Shown piece after piece: positions 1-10,745 of a stretch of 64,000 nt of DNA (within the stretch, counting starts at the first letter, position 1; every line of letters begins with the position of its first letter). Below the pieces are notes generated by a model, which did not search any database, was not told the DNA's origin, and saw only the letters and a program-made list of their open reading frames with translations. The position numbers and the translations under genes are program-made. This DNA comes from Argopecten irradians. Taxonomy: Eukaryota > Mollusca > Bivalvia > Pectinida > Pectinidae. The stretch covers positions 11,114,609 through 11,178,608 of the forward strand of contig NC_091149.1 of assembly GCF_041381155.1 (NCBI RefSeq), in the 5' to 3' direction.

Positions 1-1289
1 AGTTAATCTAGGCAGAATTCTGTTGGTTTTAAGTTTGCGTGCTGCTTTAACAAACACAGGCGTAAGAAGGGAAGTAACTCGAACCATCCTTAGAGTACAT
101 GTATACTTACAAATACATTTAGCATTTATGCGGTGTTAACGCTATAAATCAAAAAATGCTTTTCCAATTTCTTGTGATGACATATAATGAACAGTTTGTT
201 GATTGTTTGACGGTATCATTTTATGATTCATATTCAATGGGAAAGGGGAGTTTCTTTTTCCGTCAACCAACACAACACTCCTCCCCTTACTCAATTACTT
301 AAACGATGGTCATCAAAATTCATTGATGCATTCCACTTTTCGGTTTTCTTGACAATAATGCTTATCATCTGTTGAACATGTATTTGAACATATTTTTTTT
401 TCGAAACATCTTCGAAACATCTTCCTCTCAATAATAATTCATTATCTTTCTTACGGCAATTCACTGTAAATTCGTGGGTGTGTTGGTTTTTTTCTTCCTT
501 TTTTCAATTAGCTTACATTGGTCCTATATTCACCTCTGTAGTGGAGGTATAGAACGTTCCAGGTATATCGAAACATCATATCATTATCTGTCTACTTGTA
601 AACACTTAACAGGTCATCGATTCCGTCAACTATACTGGCCGGCGACATATCATCATAAAAAATGCGATTTTTCTCGAATTATTTTCTAAATGTTAAATCA
701 AAATTAAAATGTTTAGGGTTGTAAATAAACTTTAGTACACAAGACGTCAGAGTAATAAGCTTGCAATCAATTTATATATTTTACAATAAAAACAGCCTTA
801 CAAGTATTACAAAATGGAAGTTCTAGTCTCGCGGTGTAATGTATACATTACATATGTTCTTTTTCGCCTTAGTAGGTGTGTTGAAAAATAGAATGATACA
901 TGCATTTCTTATGTTAATGTTATATTGAATGTGTTCCGTCATATCAAATATGTGATTTGACCTCTTGTTACACAAATAAGTGTGTCAGAGTGTGATAAAT
1001 AAATCTGAATCTGTTGGTAATGGATATGTGTCTTATTTAATATTTAATATATTTGTGCTTAACCATGTGTGAAATTAGACGCCGTGTCGTCAATTGTCTG
1101 CCATAAAATAGTATTTAATCGACTTGGTTATAGTGTATTTAGAGCATATATTGATTGAAACAGCTTGTCCTGTTAACTATGAACCAAGGGAAAGGTTAAC
1201 TGCAAATATCATATTGTCAGAAAGTTTTGTTGCAGTCATGGTTTCTATCGATCCACGAGTATACAGGCAGTATTATACATCATTTTCGC
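1..1289. other. Gene-less AT-rich stretch
   Basis: No open frame here resembles a protein I recognise. The frames are short, AT-rich and lack domain-like composition. No tandem array or long inverted repeat was noticed. Confidence 0.5.
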
Positions 1290-1742
1290 TCATACCTACA
1301 GGTTTAATACTGGCTGGTCAAGGGCAATACGCTCATGTCGCCTGAAACTGTATTGCATTGCTACACATGCAATAGAGCCACGTGACGTCACTGCGTCAAC
1401 AAAAATTACTATTTTCTTGGTGCAATTTCAACATTTTTTTTTTCAGAAAGAAGGCTAGATACACACAACGGGATTTGCGTTGTAAATATCACGAATACTT
1501 TAATGTTTGGAGAATTGATTTGCAATCGCGTTTTTTCGAATTTATTTCAAAGGGGCGAAAAACCATTGGTAGTAAAATTGCAATAAAACGTCGAGGTATG
1601 AGAGAAAAAATCTCTTGTACGTTGATATGAAGGGTAGGGATATTCTACCCTCGGGCTCACAAAATATTATAAAACCCTCTGCAAGCCTTAGGTTTTACAA
1701 CACTATGTGACCCACGGGTAGAATATCCCTATCCTTCATATT
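1290..1742 (-). repeat. Family-B repeat, copy 1 (ends in a large hairpin)
   Basis: This about 450 bp dispersed repeat recurs at 17752-18230 (opposite orientation), 23968-24750 (two arms) and 43700-44150. One end carries a motif reading about AATACTGRCTGGTC with a GTGACGTCAC segment inside. The other end is a hairpin whose arms, 1624-1650 and 1716-1742, share the core GGATATTCTACCC. There is no coding capacity, so it is probably a non-autonomous DNA element of unknown superfamily. Confidence 0.7.
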
Positions 1743-1949
1743 TACACATCAAAGAGACTTATAATCGTCATTGTTTCATCAGCTTACCAAACCTATTTCT
1801 ATCCGCGAATCCAGCACACGAATAATTCATTTAATGTGAAAAACAGTGATTCATATAAAGGTCAAATACGTTTCCGAAAATGTTTCTTAAGAAATACAGA
1901 TAACACTTATAACTACGGGAGCCCATTGGTTCCAAATCAGATATGAAAA

Positions 1950-2250
1950 ATAAACGCTGTGTTTATTTGCAAAAGTTTTGCGTTTAGCGTATGTTCGCAA
2001 CAATTTTTTGTGTTTATTCGCAAAAGTACTCCGTTTATTCCGCAATAAGTATTGCGTTTATTGGCAAAAAGTGTTGCATTTATTCGCAACAATTATTGCT
2101 TTTATTCGTAAAAGTTTTGTGTATCATTCCCAAAAGTATTGCGTTTATCGCACCAATTATTGCGTTTATTCGCAAATGTTTTAGGTTTATAATCAAATGC
2201 ATGGCGTTTATTCGCAAAAGTATTGAGTTTATTCGCAATAGTATTTCGCA
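1950..2250. repeat. Tandem repeat of about 21-22 bp
   Basis: About 13 imperfect units are built on TTGCGTTTATTCGCAAAAGT. Two overlapping plus-strand frames stay open only because the unit length is near a multiple of three and stop codons are rare in the unit. This is a satellite-like array, not a gene. Confidence 0.8.
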
Positions 2251-2316
2251 ATACTTTGTTTTATTTTCGTATCTAAATTGTCACCAATGGACTTCCATAT
2301 ATAACATATTATACAA

Positions 2317-2451
2317 TTATCGACCTATTTTCAGGTGGATACGGTGAGTTATCAACCCGAGTAAGTGATATATCCCGAGGCCGGAGGCCGAGGGTTATAT
2401 CATTTTCGAGGGTTGATAACTCACCGTATCCACCTGAAAATAGGTCGATAA
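2317..2451. repeat. Perfect 42 bp-arm hairpin
   Basis: Arms 2317-2358 and 2410-2451 are exact reverse complements over 42 bp. A second, nested inverted repeat (GATATATCCC with GGGTTATATC, one mismatch) surrounds a GC-rich tip, GGCCGGAGGCC. The surroundings are AT-rich. The perfect arms suggest a recent origin or ongoing homogenisation. Confidence 0.9.
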
Positions 2452-3761
2452 CTGTTTTATTATATGACACTTACATGATATTAAGCCGGCTCTTCAAGAA
2501 GACTTTTAAAACTACAAAAAAAAAGATGATATTTGAAAACTTTCTGTTTACAAAAGCAATTACATGTAGTATATGGTAAATATCCAAATGCTTCTTGCTA
2601 ACGGTTTAGACTGGTAGAACCGGAATATTGTATCAACTGCAGCCCGTCTGGCATTCTTGAACGTTTTCCATAAATTGAAGTTTGCAGTTGTCACCTTTGA
2701 TCGCAGTAAACTTGCTGCCTTCCGCCATATATGTTGCCGACTATAATATTGACGTCACAATAGATTATCCCGACGTCATTGAATGAGGGAAACTCCTGCT
2801 ACGCTATATTTGGGTACGACTTGACGTCAAACGTGATTATGACGTCACATTTCAAGGGAGTTTTCCTCGATCTAAATTTGACACAGGCTACTGGACTCGC
2901 GAGAGGTATCTGGACTGAGTCCAGTAACCTCGCGTGCTTTTTGCCGCCGATTTCGGGGTTGATATCGCAGTTGATGAATACTTCTGAGAAACGTATTGGC
3001 CAATCAAAATACAACAAAAGCACACTTTGCATTTAAGACCCTGTCCTACATGTAAGTCCCTATTCCCCAAACTTCTAAACCAATATTTTCCCTAACCGTT
3101 GTGAAACCCTGAATCAAAATGTTAACATTGCACAAGTTGGAATACACGTCCGGGTATGACGTCATCAAAATGGCCACCATCCCGAATTTCACTAGAAAAT
3201 GAGAAACAGTCATAACATTGAGATTTATCAACCGCAATGAAATAACAAATTTATAACAAGACCAAATTACCAAATGTATGAAGAAATGTGTACGCAGTAG
3301 ATGAAAAGTGCGGATTTTGGCTCAAAAGTGATAGTTTTTCAGCAAAATATCTGACTTTGTTTAATTGGCCTGACACAGGAATTTTTCTCAACAGCAAATT
3401 TTTGCTTGAAATCAGTTAAAAAATCATCAATCAAATCTATCGAAGAATGATTGTCATACCGTCATTATGTTTACAAATATTCACCGGATGCGTATACTGA
3501 GCTTATACTTGTTATTTTTCCGGACCCTACATGGAGTTTCCTGATGTATTAGAATTACCTAAAGATAACATTGACATTTGACGATTCTTAAGTAGAAACT
3601 TAAATGCAAATTTGGCTGAATATCTAGGCGGAAGTTCAATGTTTCCAATCATAATCTGTTTACATATTCTACGTTTTGAAGAATAGTGACGTCTCAAAAA
3701 TGATTACAACACAACATTAATCTGTTGAACCTGCCTGTAGATAAGATTCATACAACTAAGG
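2452..3761. other. Gene-less stretch
   Basis: Nothing recognisable was found. Short overlapping frames on both strands around 2780-3270 do not look like proteins. Several TGACGTCA-like words occur (2751-2850), which also recur in other repeats of the window, so this may be decayed repeat sequence. Confidence 0.4.
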
Positions 3762-3890
3762 CCAAAAAAATATATCTGTTTAGGGTTACCCGACCAACCC
3801 TAATTTTTTACCCCCCAAAAAAATCCTCCCGACCTACCGACCCTATTATTTTTCCAAAGTGAACCTAAACAGACATATTTTTTGTTTTGT
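3762..3890. mobile_element. MITE-like element with CTGTTTAGGGTT ends
   Basis: The left end reads ATATCTGTTTAGGGTTACC and the right end is its approximate inverse, CCTAAACAGACATATTTTTT. A related copy lies at 33190-33405. The inside is A/C-rich and non-coding. The superfamily is not assigned. Confidence 0.6.
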
Positions 3891-4410
3891 CTAATCTACC
3901 GGTCTAAGTAAACTTATGTACAGCGTTTTAATCTACAGAGAGAACAATAACTTGAATAATAGATCAAATAAAGCACCTGTGATAACAATAGATGACATCA
4001 TAGCCATGTTTAAATTATAAATATATTAATGTATTAACATCAACATATTAAAACATAGGTTTCTTCCTTCTTATAAGTTTTGAATACTGTTAAAGTAACA
4101 CAAGACACTGTATGCAAACGCATTGACATATCCTAACACATATTTCCTATTGAATACTAATTAGTCTCGCCAATCAATAACCTTGAATGCCTTTGTCTAG
4201 AAGATAATAGATCATTAAGATTCTTTATTATTGGAACGTCTTTAGAAATGCTTCACCAATCATATGAGGATAAATAGCGTGACTTAGGAGACTACATATT
4301 TCCATACTTTATCTTAAAGGTTTATTGGTAGCAACGGCGATCAACAGGGTTTGATAAATAGCACGACTTAAGGATAATTCGTTGTGACCAAGCCTTTCGC
4401 TGTAAACACG
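3891..4410. other. Upstream region of receptor gene 1
   Basis: This is AT-rich DNA upstream of the intronless receptor gene. No TATA box or initiator could be picked out with confidence, and no upstream coding exon was found. Confidence 0.4.
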
Positions 4411-5697
4411 ATGACCAATGATTTTGTTTGCTTCGTAATGCTACTCGCATCACCCATACTCGTACAATGCGGAACATCAAATGATGTCAAGGATTTACTT
4501 CAACACCTTTTTGTCAATGAATCGTATAACAAAAGAGTTCGGCCTACACTGAACCAGTCGAAGTCAACAGAAGTTGAAATAGAGTTCAACCTCGTGAGTC
4601 TCGTCGATATCGATGAGGTGAAGGGGAAAATGGCTACAACGGTATTTTTATATATTACGTGGAAGGATGATTATTTAACTTGGTCACCCGCTAGCTATGG
4701 TGGCATAGAAGAAATTAACATTCCACAAACAGATATCTGGAAACCGGATATCGCCGTTACTAACGGCTACTTGAAGATGATGGGCTTGGGGAACGATTTC
4801 ATATTGACAACAGTGAATAATGATGGACATGTTGTTTGGATTCCATATGAGGTTTTTGAAACAAAATGTTCAATAGACGTTTCAAGTTTTCCGTTCGATG
4901 AGCAGACGTGTAATATCACATTAAGTGAGTGGTCAAGTGACAGTATTGAACTGGGTTTTAAAGTTGGCCGAAACGCCATAAATCTGGAATCGTACCAAGA
5001 TCACAGTGAATGGGAACTTCTGTCAAACGCTGCTGATTCCCGAATATCTTTTGCCAGTGGCTCCGTTGTGTCATACTCATTCACAATCAAGAGAAAGCCA
5101 GATTACTATATGTACAATATTGTCGCTCCTGTGATGCTTCTCTCCTTTTTAGCGGTTTTCACATTTGCCTTGCCTGTAGAATGCGGGGAGAAAATTGGAT
5201 TCTGTATGACAGTTTACTTGGCATTTGCTGTCTTTCTTACAATTGTTGGTTCGTTTCTGCCTGTCACGTCAACCCAGTCCCAACTGAGTAAATATTTATT
5301 TAGTCTCTTGGTGATGGGAACTGTCATCGTAATGATTACAACAATTCAACTACGAATCGGCTATCGAAACACGTCCGTGTACCCAATCCCAGCTTTACTC
5401 AAAGGTATTGTGTATATCAGCTGGAAGATACACTGCCGACGTCGTTTCATGGTGTCAAATAGAGGCCAAATATCGGATGGAAAACATGACAAAGAAAACG
5501 CCGACGTGTCCGACAAGCAGCGAAACAACTCGAACAACGTCATTTCCAATGGTAATGAAAATGATCAGGCAAACATGCAGCAAGACTTTGATTCTGAGGA
5601 CATAAATTGGCAGGATGTGACATCTGCTATTGATTTCTATTGCTTCTGGTTCTTCCTGGCGACTAATTTCGTTGCCGCCTGTGTGATATTTTTGTAG
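4411..5697 (+). CDS. Cys-loop ligand-gated ion channel, nicotinic acetylcholine receptor-like subunit (copy 1)
   Basis: Predicted subunit of a pentameric plasma-membrane channel, 428 residues in one exon. The ATG at 4411 is chosen because it directly begins a signal peptide (about residues 1-21); the open frame runs nine codons further upstream to a GTG. The ligand-binding domain has a loop-A segment WKPDI (110-114) and a canonical Cys-loop with 13 residues between C153 and C167. M1 is about 232-254, M2 about 261-283 preceded by GEK, M3 about 294-316 and M4 about 407-428, with a hydrophilic M3-M4 loop rich in Asn, Asp and Lys. GEK before M2 and a Leu at the 9' position are typical of cation channels. 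The acidic 20' residue is replaced by Ser. Loop C lacks the vicinal Cys pair that defines alpha subunits, so acetylcholine binding on its principal face is doubtful. The family is sure; ligand and partners are unknown. Confidence 0.95.
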   Translation: MTNDFVCFVMLLASPILVQCGTSNDVKDLLQHLFVNESYNKRVRPTLNQSKSTEVEIEFNLVSLVDIDEVKGKMATTVFLYITWKDDYLTWSPASYGGIEEINIPQTDIWKPDIAVTNGYLKMMGLGNDFILTTVNNDGHVVWIPYEVFETKCSIDVSSFPFDEQTCNITLSEWSSDSIELGFKVGRNAINLESYQDHSEWELLSNAADSRISFASGSVVSYSFTIKRKPDYYMYNIVAPVMLLSFLAVFTFALPVECGEKIGFCMTVYLAFAVFLTIVGSFLPVTSTQSQLSKYLFSLLVMGTVIVMITTIQLRIGYRNTSVYPIPALLKGIVYISWKIHCRRRFMVSNRGQISDGKHDKENADVSDKQRNNSNNVISNGNENDQANMQQDFDSEDINWQDVTSAIDFYCFWFFLATNFVAACVIFL

Positions 5698-5700
5698 ACT

Positions 5701-6036
5701 TAAAGGGAGTGGGACGACTGTTTTGCTGTTAACAGTATATTGTGACCGTGTAGGGTTTGCTGGTTGACATTGTGACCATGTGGTGTATGCTGACGAATTG
5801 ATGAATCGGTTCAGCGAGACAGCACTATAAAATGAGTCCCATTATTACATGGAAACACAACACACTGCATACAGTGGAGGTCTAATCAACTAACAATCTG
5901 AACGTTCGATTAAAAGTAAATTGATAATATCATTTAATAACACAAAACATAATACCTAGACTATTGTACGATATATCAGCACGTCCTTACATCACCATGG
6001 CTGTTAATAGGACGTTAAGCTAATAAAACCAAAGGA
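5701..6036 (+). mobile_element. SINE family S2 copy immediately after the stop codon of receptor gene 1
   Basis: GGGAGTGGGACGACTG begins within about eight bases of the stop codon. The family landmarks follow: AGTATATTGTGACC, AGCACTATAAAA and the common tail CTGTTAATAGGACGTTAA. About 90 bp in the middle differ from other copies. If the gene is transcribed, this SINE forms its 3' untranslated region. Confidence 0.8.
6022..6027 (+). promoter_or_regulatory. Candidate polyadenylation signal AATAAA of receptor gene 1
   Basis: A perfect AATAAA lies 325 bases after the stop codon, inside the tail of the SINE. Use of this signal is inferred, not shown. Confidence 0.45.
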
Positions 6037-6660
6037 TGTATCAGTGTTGTTTCAGAGTAAAAATGCTAAATGAGTTCAAAAATCTCAAGCAATGCTCTAA
6101 ATATTAAAAATATATTTTACAGATTATTGGACATTTTTTGTATTTGATTTTCAAAACTTTGAAATGATTTGACTGCATCGTTGTTATGACTCCATAGTGT
6201 ATTGGTAATGGTAAGGCTGTTCTGATGAAATCGCCGATCTCTTATTTTACTAGATTAATATTAGAGAAGTTCAAACAATCTTAAGGATATATACTTCTGA
6301 TGATGTTTTAGTATCTTTAGAGTCTTGTTTAGAACTAGATGAAAAATGTCTAAGAGTTTTAATTAAGATTTATCAATAAGTTACAAATTCCGAACTTTGT
6401 CAAACATATCATGTATTCTCTTGATACAATGGCATTTTAGTTGATTTATAATCAAAATAGATCTATAATTCTTACCTGTTAGCGTGACGTATATGTATAC
6501 TATCAATGCACCAATAAGTATTGTCCATTGTATGTAATGTATTTATTGTTATTGAAGTATCGATTTTATTATCTTGCTGAAAACTAATAAAAAAAATCAT
6601 GAAAAATGCACTTGTTTGTAGAATGTTTATGCAATTATTTTAATAATTGCTTTAAGTGTT
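6037..6660. other. Gene-less AT-rich stretch
   Basis: No coding potential or clear repeat structure was seen. Confidence 0.4.
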
Positions 6661-6666
6661 TTTACT

Positions 6667-6826
6667 TAAAAATGCTCCACCGCGGACACATGGTATTTTT
6701 TCTCTATCAAAAACACGAGCGGACGTATTTTTCTTAAAATAAATAAAATAATTAAATGCGTCCCGAAAAAAATCCATGGTACTATGCTATATATATAACG
6801 TGGTACTGATTGTGCATACATTAAGA
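6667..6826 (+). mobile_element. MITE family A, copy 1 (3'-truncated)
   Basis: The left terminus AATGCTCCACCGCGGACA is followed by the family body (TGGTATTTTTTC, then a CATGGTACTATG segment). The right terminal inverted repeat is missing. Confidence 0.7.
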
Positions 6827-6889
6827 TGTATTTTTCTAAATATAGATCACCTAGAAATTGGATTAGAATACAAACATTAAGATTTTCTC

Positions 6890-7330
6890 GGTAAGCCAGA
6901 AATAAAATAAAAACAAAAATACAATGTAGTTCATTAAACTTAATTGGATTAGAAAAAAAAAATCAGGATTTGCTTCGTCTTTTAGAAACAAAATAAAAAC
7001 AAATACAACATCTCATTAAAGTTCACATACATACTCCAATGTATTGAAATTGGAATAGAAAAAATATTTTAAAAAATCAGGATTTGCTTGGTTATTTAGA
7101 TACACAATGATAAAAATAAAAAATAAAAGTATTTCATCAAACTTTATACATATTTCAATGTATTGAAATTGGAATATATTTTATTCAAAATCAGGATTTG
7201 CGTGGTAAGTTATAAACATTTTTTTTAAATAAGTTATAACATGAAACTTTATAGCAGAGATGTTAACATGGTTGTTTAGGTTATGACATGGCGTGGGGAC
7301 CAAACCATGATTGGTTGAAAATTTAGAAAC
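6890..7330. repeat. Repeat block flanking the Penelope-like element, left copy
   Basis: Three to four imperfect tandem units of about 110 bp start with AATCAGGATTTGCTTCGT. They are followed by a segment with GTTTAGGTTATGACATGG. The same order of motifs recurs at 9395-9690 on the other side of the Penelope-like remnant. Confidence 0.75.
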
Positions 7331-7429
7331 AAAATTATATAAAAAAATAATAAGTTAATATTTTTCTTAAGGACTAAGGACTTCTGACTATTGACCAATA
7401 TAGGTACTGATATTCTACATCCACGGACG

Positions 7430-7990
7430 TCCTACGGAAGTTCTATGGTCTTCCTAAGGTGCATAAGGAAGCTGTCCCTCTCAGATCGATTGTAGTATCT
7501 AAAGGCTCTATCACTTATTACACAGCTTGGTTTCTTGCTGAAATCCTATATCTCCACTGGTAGGCTGTACAGCTCACCACATCAAGAACAGTACTGAACT
7601 GATGATAACACTATCACGCTATAACCTGAGTCCAGATGAGTGTTTAGTGTCATACGATATGACTGCCCAGTTCAACAGTGTACCAGTACAGGAGAGCTTA
7701 CGTATCATCCGACAGAGACTCGAGGTGGATCAGACACTCGCCGAACGAACGATACTATCCCCCCAACAGATCACGGATCTCCTAGAAGTTTGCCTAAGTA
7801 CCACTTACTTCGTTGTTGATAGTAAATGTAACGAAAAAAAATGAAAGTACGGCTATGGGCTCTCTAGTCAATCCGATCGTAGCCAACCTCTTCATGGAAC
7901 ACTTCGAGGAATTGGCTCTGAGGATCTTCGAGGACAGTGGTATTGGGGGAGATACGTGAATGATACCTTGGCCATCATACATTGCAATGT
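7430..7990 (+). pseudogene. Reverse transcriptase remnant of the Penelope-like element
   Basis: The frame from 7602 carries YDMTAQFNSVPVQE, the first catalytic-aspartate region of this RT class, and ends at a stop at 7842. The MGSLVNPIVANLF block then continues in a different frame. The catalytic YVDDT box (7953-7967) reads YVNDT, with its first Asp codon changed to Asn, so the enzyme would be inactive even without the frameshifts. Confidence 0.88.
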
Positions 7991-8497
7991 GGTAGACGAT
8001 TTCACTGACCATCGTAACAACTGTAACCAAGAAATAAATATCACCGTCGATATAAATATATACTTCGGACAACTCTATCCCAGTACTTTACATGTACATT
8101 TGGCTTCATGACGATGGATTCTTTGTGTTCAGTGAGTACCTTAAACCCACACATACCGACTAATATCGCCAATTTGACAGTCATCAACCTCCAGAACACA
8201 AACTGGGTGGTGTTATTAGAGCTCTGACCCATAGAGCCAACTCTATATGCTCCACTCATCAGGCTAAAACGCAGGAAGAAGATCACCTGAACAAAGTTCT
8301 CAGTGATTCGGGATATAATAGTAAATGGGCTTGGGACCTCCCGAGTAGTAGGACTACGACCACGGGCACACTAGTGCCAACCAGCCAAGGGACACATAAC
8401 CCTACCATAGATCGGAGGTATTGCGGAGGCCATAGACCGCAAAATCCGAAAAGAGGGAGTTACAGTACACACCAAGCCCCATAATATCATTCGGGGG

Positions 8498-8830
8498 ATG
8501 CTGGTTGCACCCAAAGACAAAACCGCCATCATGAACAAGTCAGATCCCATATACATAATATCATGTGCTGACTGTCCATCAACATATGTTGGGGAAACGG
8601 AAAGACCACTCCTTAAACGGATGGCTGGTCATCACAGAGATTCGTCTCCGGTTAAGGCTCATATGAGATACCACTCCCACAATTTTTCACCAGACAACAC
8701 TAGAGTGTTGGACTTAGATCCACGCTGGTTCCAACGTGGTGCTAGGGAGGCCATTAAGGGACCGCAAAATCAAACCAAAAATAGATTCCTGGAAATCCCC
8801 TTTTGGGCACAAGATTTCATAGAGAGGTGA
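8498..8830 (+). pseudogene. GIY-YIG endonuclease remnant of the Penelope-like element
   Basis: The 110-codon frame contains IYIISCADCPSTYVGET followed by RPLLKRMAGHH, the two core motifs of the GIY-YIG-like domain of Penelope-like elements, with the conserved Arg and His. The downstream REAI motif, typical of the end of this domain, is present as AREAIKGP. The frame is intact here but is cut off from the RT by stops. Confidence 0.85.
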
Positions 8831-9394
8831 ATATTTCGGAGCCTGCTGATTTGGTATTCAGGGCGCATCAGTTTCAAATGTTTAATGTATGGTTTGGGCA
8901 ATACATGTAGATGTAAAATATATAAAGAAATTTCAAAATTCTGTCAAGTGTGTGTCTGACAGGGGGAGGTAATCAATATTGGAATTTCATGAATATTTTG
9001 GTCAATTTTTGGTGCGGAATTCAACATAAGATGGCACCCCCCACATAAAAGTTTAGCAAGATGGTAAATCTTAATTTCTTTTTATTCACAGGTATGCGAG
9101 ATGCCATTCTTCAAAATTAGTGACAGGTGACCAGACTTGAAAACTCCATTTAACCTGGGAAGTGGCAAACGTTAACATATCGTATATAGCGAAATCATTT
9201 GGTTCTGCGATCACTTTACATCGCCGCCTCCAAGCCCGACCTCAACCAGGACAGAGGACGCCACACACTGCCCGCAGCCTATACTAGCCTTGTTCTGTCA
9301 AATGACTTATGGTTAATCCCATATCATGTGACTGAACGCCACTAAGCCTGTACCCTGTCATTAGGACTGAAGAAGATAAAAAATAAATAATGAA
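8831..9394. other. Possible 3' non-coding part of the Penelope-like element
   Basis: About 560 bp separate the endonuclease remnant from the right flanking repeat. Composition is less AT-rich than the surroundings at 9215-9330. No coding was found; assignment to the element is by position only. Confidence 0.35.
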
Positions 9395-9690
9395 AAACAG
9401 GATTTGCTTCGTCATTTAGAAACAAAAACCAAAATGACAAAAAATTCCAATGTATGAAAATTATTAAAAACGAAAAAAAGATTTGCCTCGTCATTTAGAA
9501 ACAAAACAATAACAAATAATTCCAAGGTATAAAAATTATTAAAAATGAAAAAAAAAACCAGGAATTGCTTCGTCATTTAGAAACAAAATCATAATCAAAA
9601 ATTATTCTGTAACTTAATATCATAGCCGTCAAAATGTTTGTTTAGATTATGACACTGGTGGTGTGGGACCAGAAACATGATTCTACCCCA
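9395..9690. repeat. Repeat block flanking the Penelope-like element, right copy
   Basis: Tandem units with GATTTGCTTCGTCATTTAG are followed by GTTTAGATTATGACACTGG and GTGGGACCAGAAACATGATT. This matches the left block (6890-7330) in the same orientation. Confidence 0.75.
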
Positions 9691-10390
9691 TTGTGTAGAA
9701 AAATGCGATCTATTGTTATCACTGTTTAATGAGTACTGAGAACCGGCTTACAAACAAACACAATGTCAGAAATCAATTTTAATATACGGATTTTTGATGA
9801 TGCATCAGATGCATCTGTCCAATAATATCATTAAACTTTAATTCTCTGGAAATAAAATAATAATTCTATTGTAGTCATGAGCTATTAACTGTCACGAAAC
9901 AGCAGCCATGTGATTTTACGTAACTGCTGGAAATGCGATTGTTTTTTTACTGTCACAACTATATAATAATTCAATCAATAATTGCATGAGGATGGAACAA
10001 AAATGATTAAAATACTCAAAGCAATTGCTATGATACAACTGAAATGTTGCTGTAAATTTACTTAGTTGAACCAGTGGGAAGAGCATTTGTGTAGCTTCAC
10101 ACATGTTATAGTCATCATACATAGGTGAAATATCTTCTGTATTCACCAGATTTTATTTTACTGGATCGAGTTTATATTTACGTAAATGATGATATGTTTT
10201 CTAGAGAAACATGTTTTGCATGTGTTAACAGTGTCTAATATTCCAGCAATATTTGCTAGAGTAGGTGCTTCATAGTTGTTAATTCTGGCGGAGGTTTTAA
10301 TTTTGCTAATATTCACTCAAAGAGTGTTTTAAGGAATTTCAGATTATCCTTACGAAAGCACTTTGCGAAGTTTAGGAAAATCCATTAACT
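9691..10390. other. Gene-less stretch
   Basis: Nothing recognisable was found. A 76-codon minus-strand frame at 9916-10146 has no family resemblance. Confidence 0.4.
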
Positions 10391-10745
10391 TTAAGATGCT
10401 CTGTCGCTGATAAATGACATTTTTTACTCTATCAAAAAACAGGAGCAGATATTGTAGAATTTTTCTTCAGTGACAAAAGTTACTTACTTTACACCATTAT
10501 CACAACTGAACATTTTGAGCTTCTAATTTTACTTCAAATTAAAAACATATAAATAATAAATGGCGTCCATATAAAATCAATGATACTATACCCTATAATG
10601 AATGAAGTACTGATTGCGCATGGACAAAAGCAAAATAAATTATTTTATATCATTTTATCTTGTGTTAATTTGACATCATATATACAAACGGTTAAACACC
10701 ATTTATTGTTTAAATGATGAACATTGTTTATCAGGGCATCTTTAA
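10391..10745 (+). mobile_element. MITE family A, copy 2 (near full length)
   Basis: It runs from TTAAGATGCTCTGTCGCTGA to ATCAGGGCATCTTTAA, about 355 bp, with degenerate terminal inverted repeats. The body matches copies at 40580 and 44557, including ACTTACTTTACACCATTATC and the GTACTGATTGCGCATG segment. Confidence 0.8.

Larger units (their letters stand above)
7385..8830 (+). mobile_element. Degenerate Penelope-like retroelement (reverse transcriptase plus GIY-YIG endonuclease)
   Basis: Reverse-transcriptase motifs of the Penelope-like class appear in order, spread over three frames: FYGLPKVHK, VPLRSIVV, LVSYDMTAQFNSVPV, MGSLVNPIVANLFMEHFEE and RYVNDT. They are followed about 500 bp later by a GIY-YIG-type endonuclease segment. 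Stop codons and frameshifts (for example around 7560, 7842 and 7945) show it is dead. The RT-endonuclease order is diagnostic of EN-containing Penelope-like elements. The 5' end is absent. Confidence 0.9.

Noticed and set aside
1978..2347. Two overlapping frames rich in Phe, Ile and Tyr
   Set aside because: They translate the 21-22 bp tandem array.
4384..4410. Upstream GTG as start of receptor gene 1
   Set aside because: The in-frame ATG at 4411 directly begins a signal peptide, and GTG starts are not expected in a nuclear animal gene.
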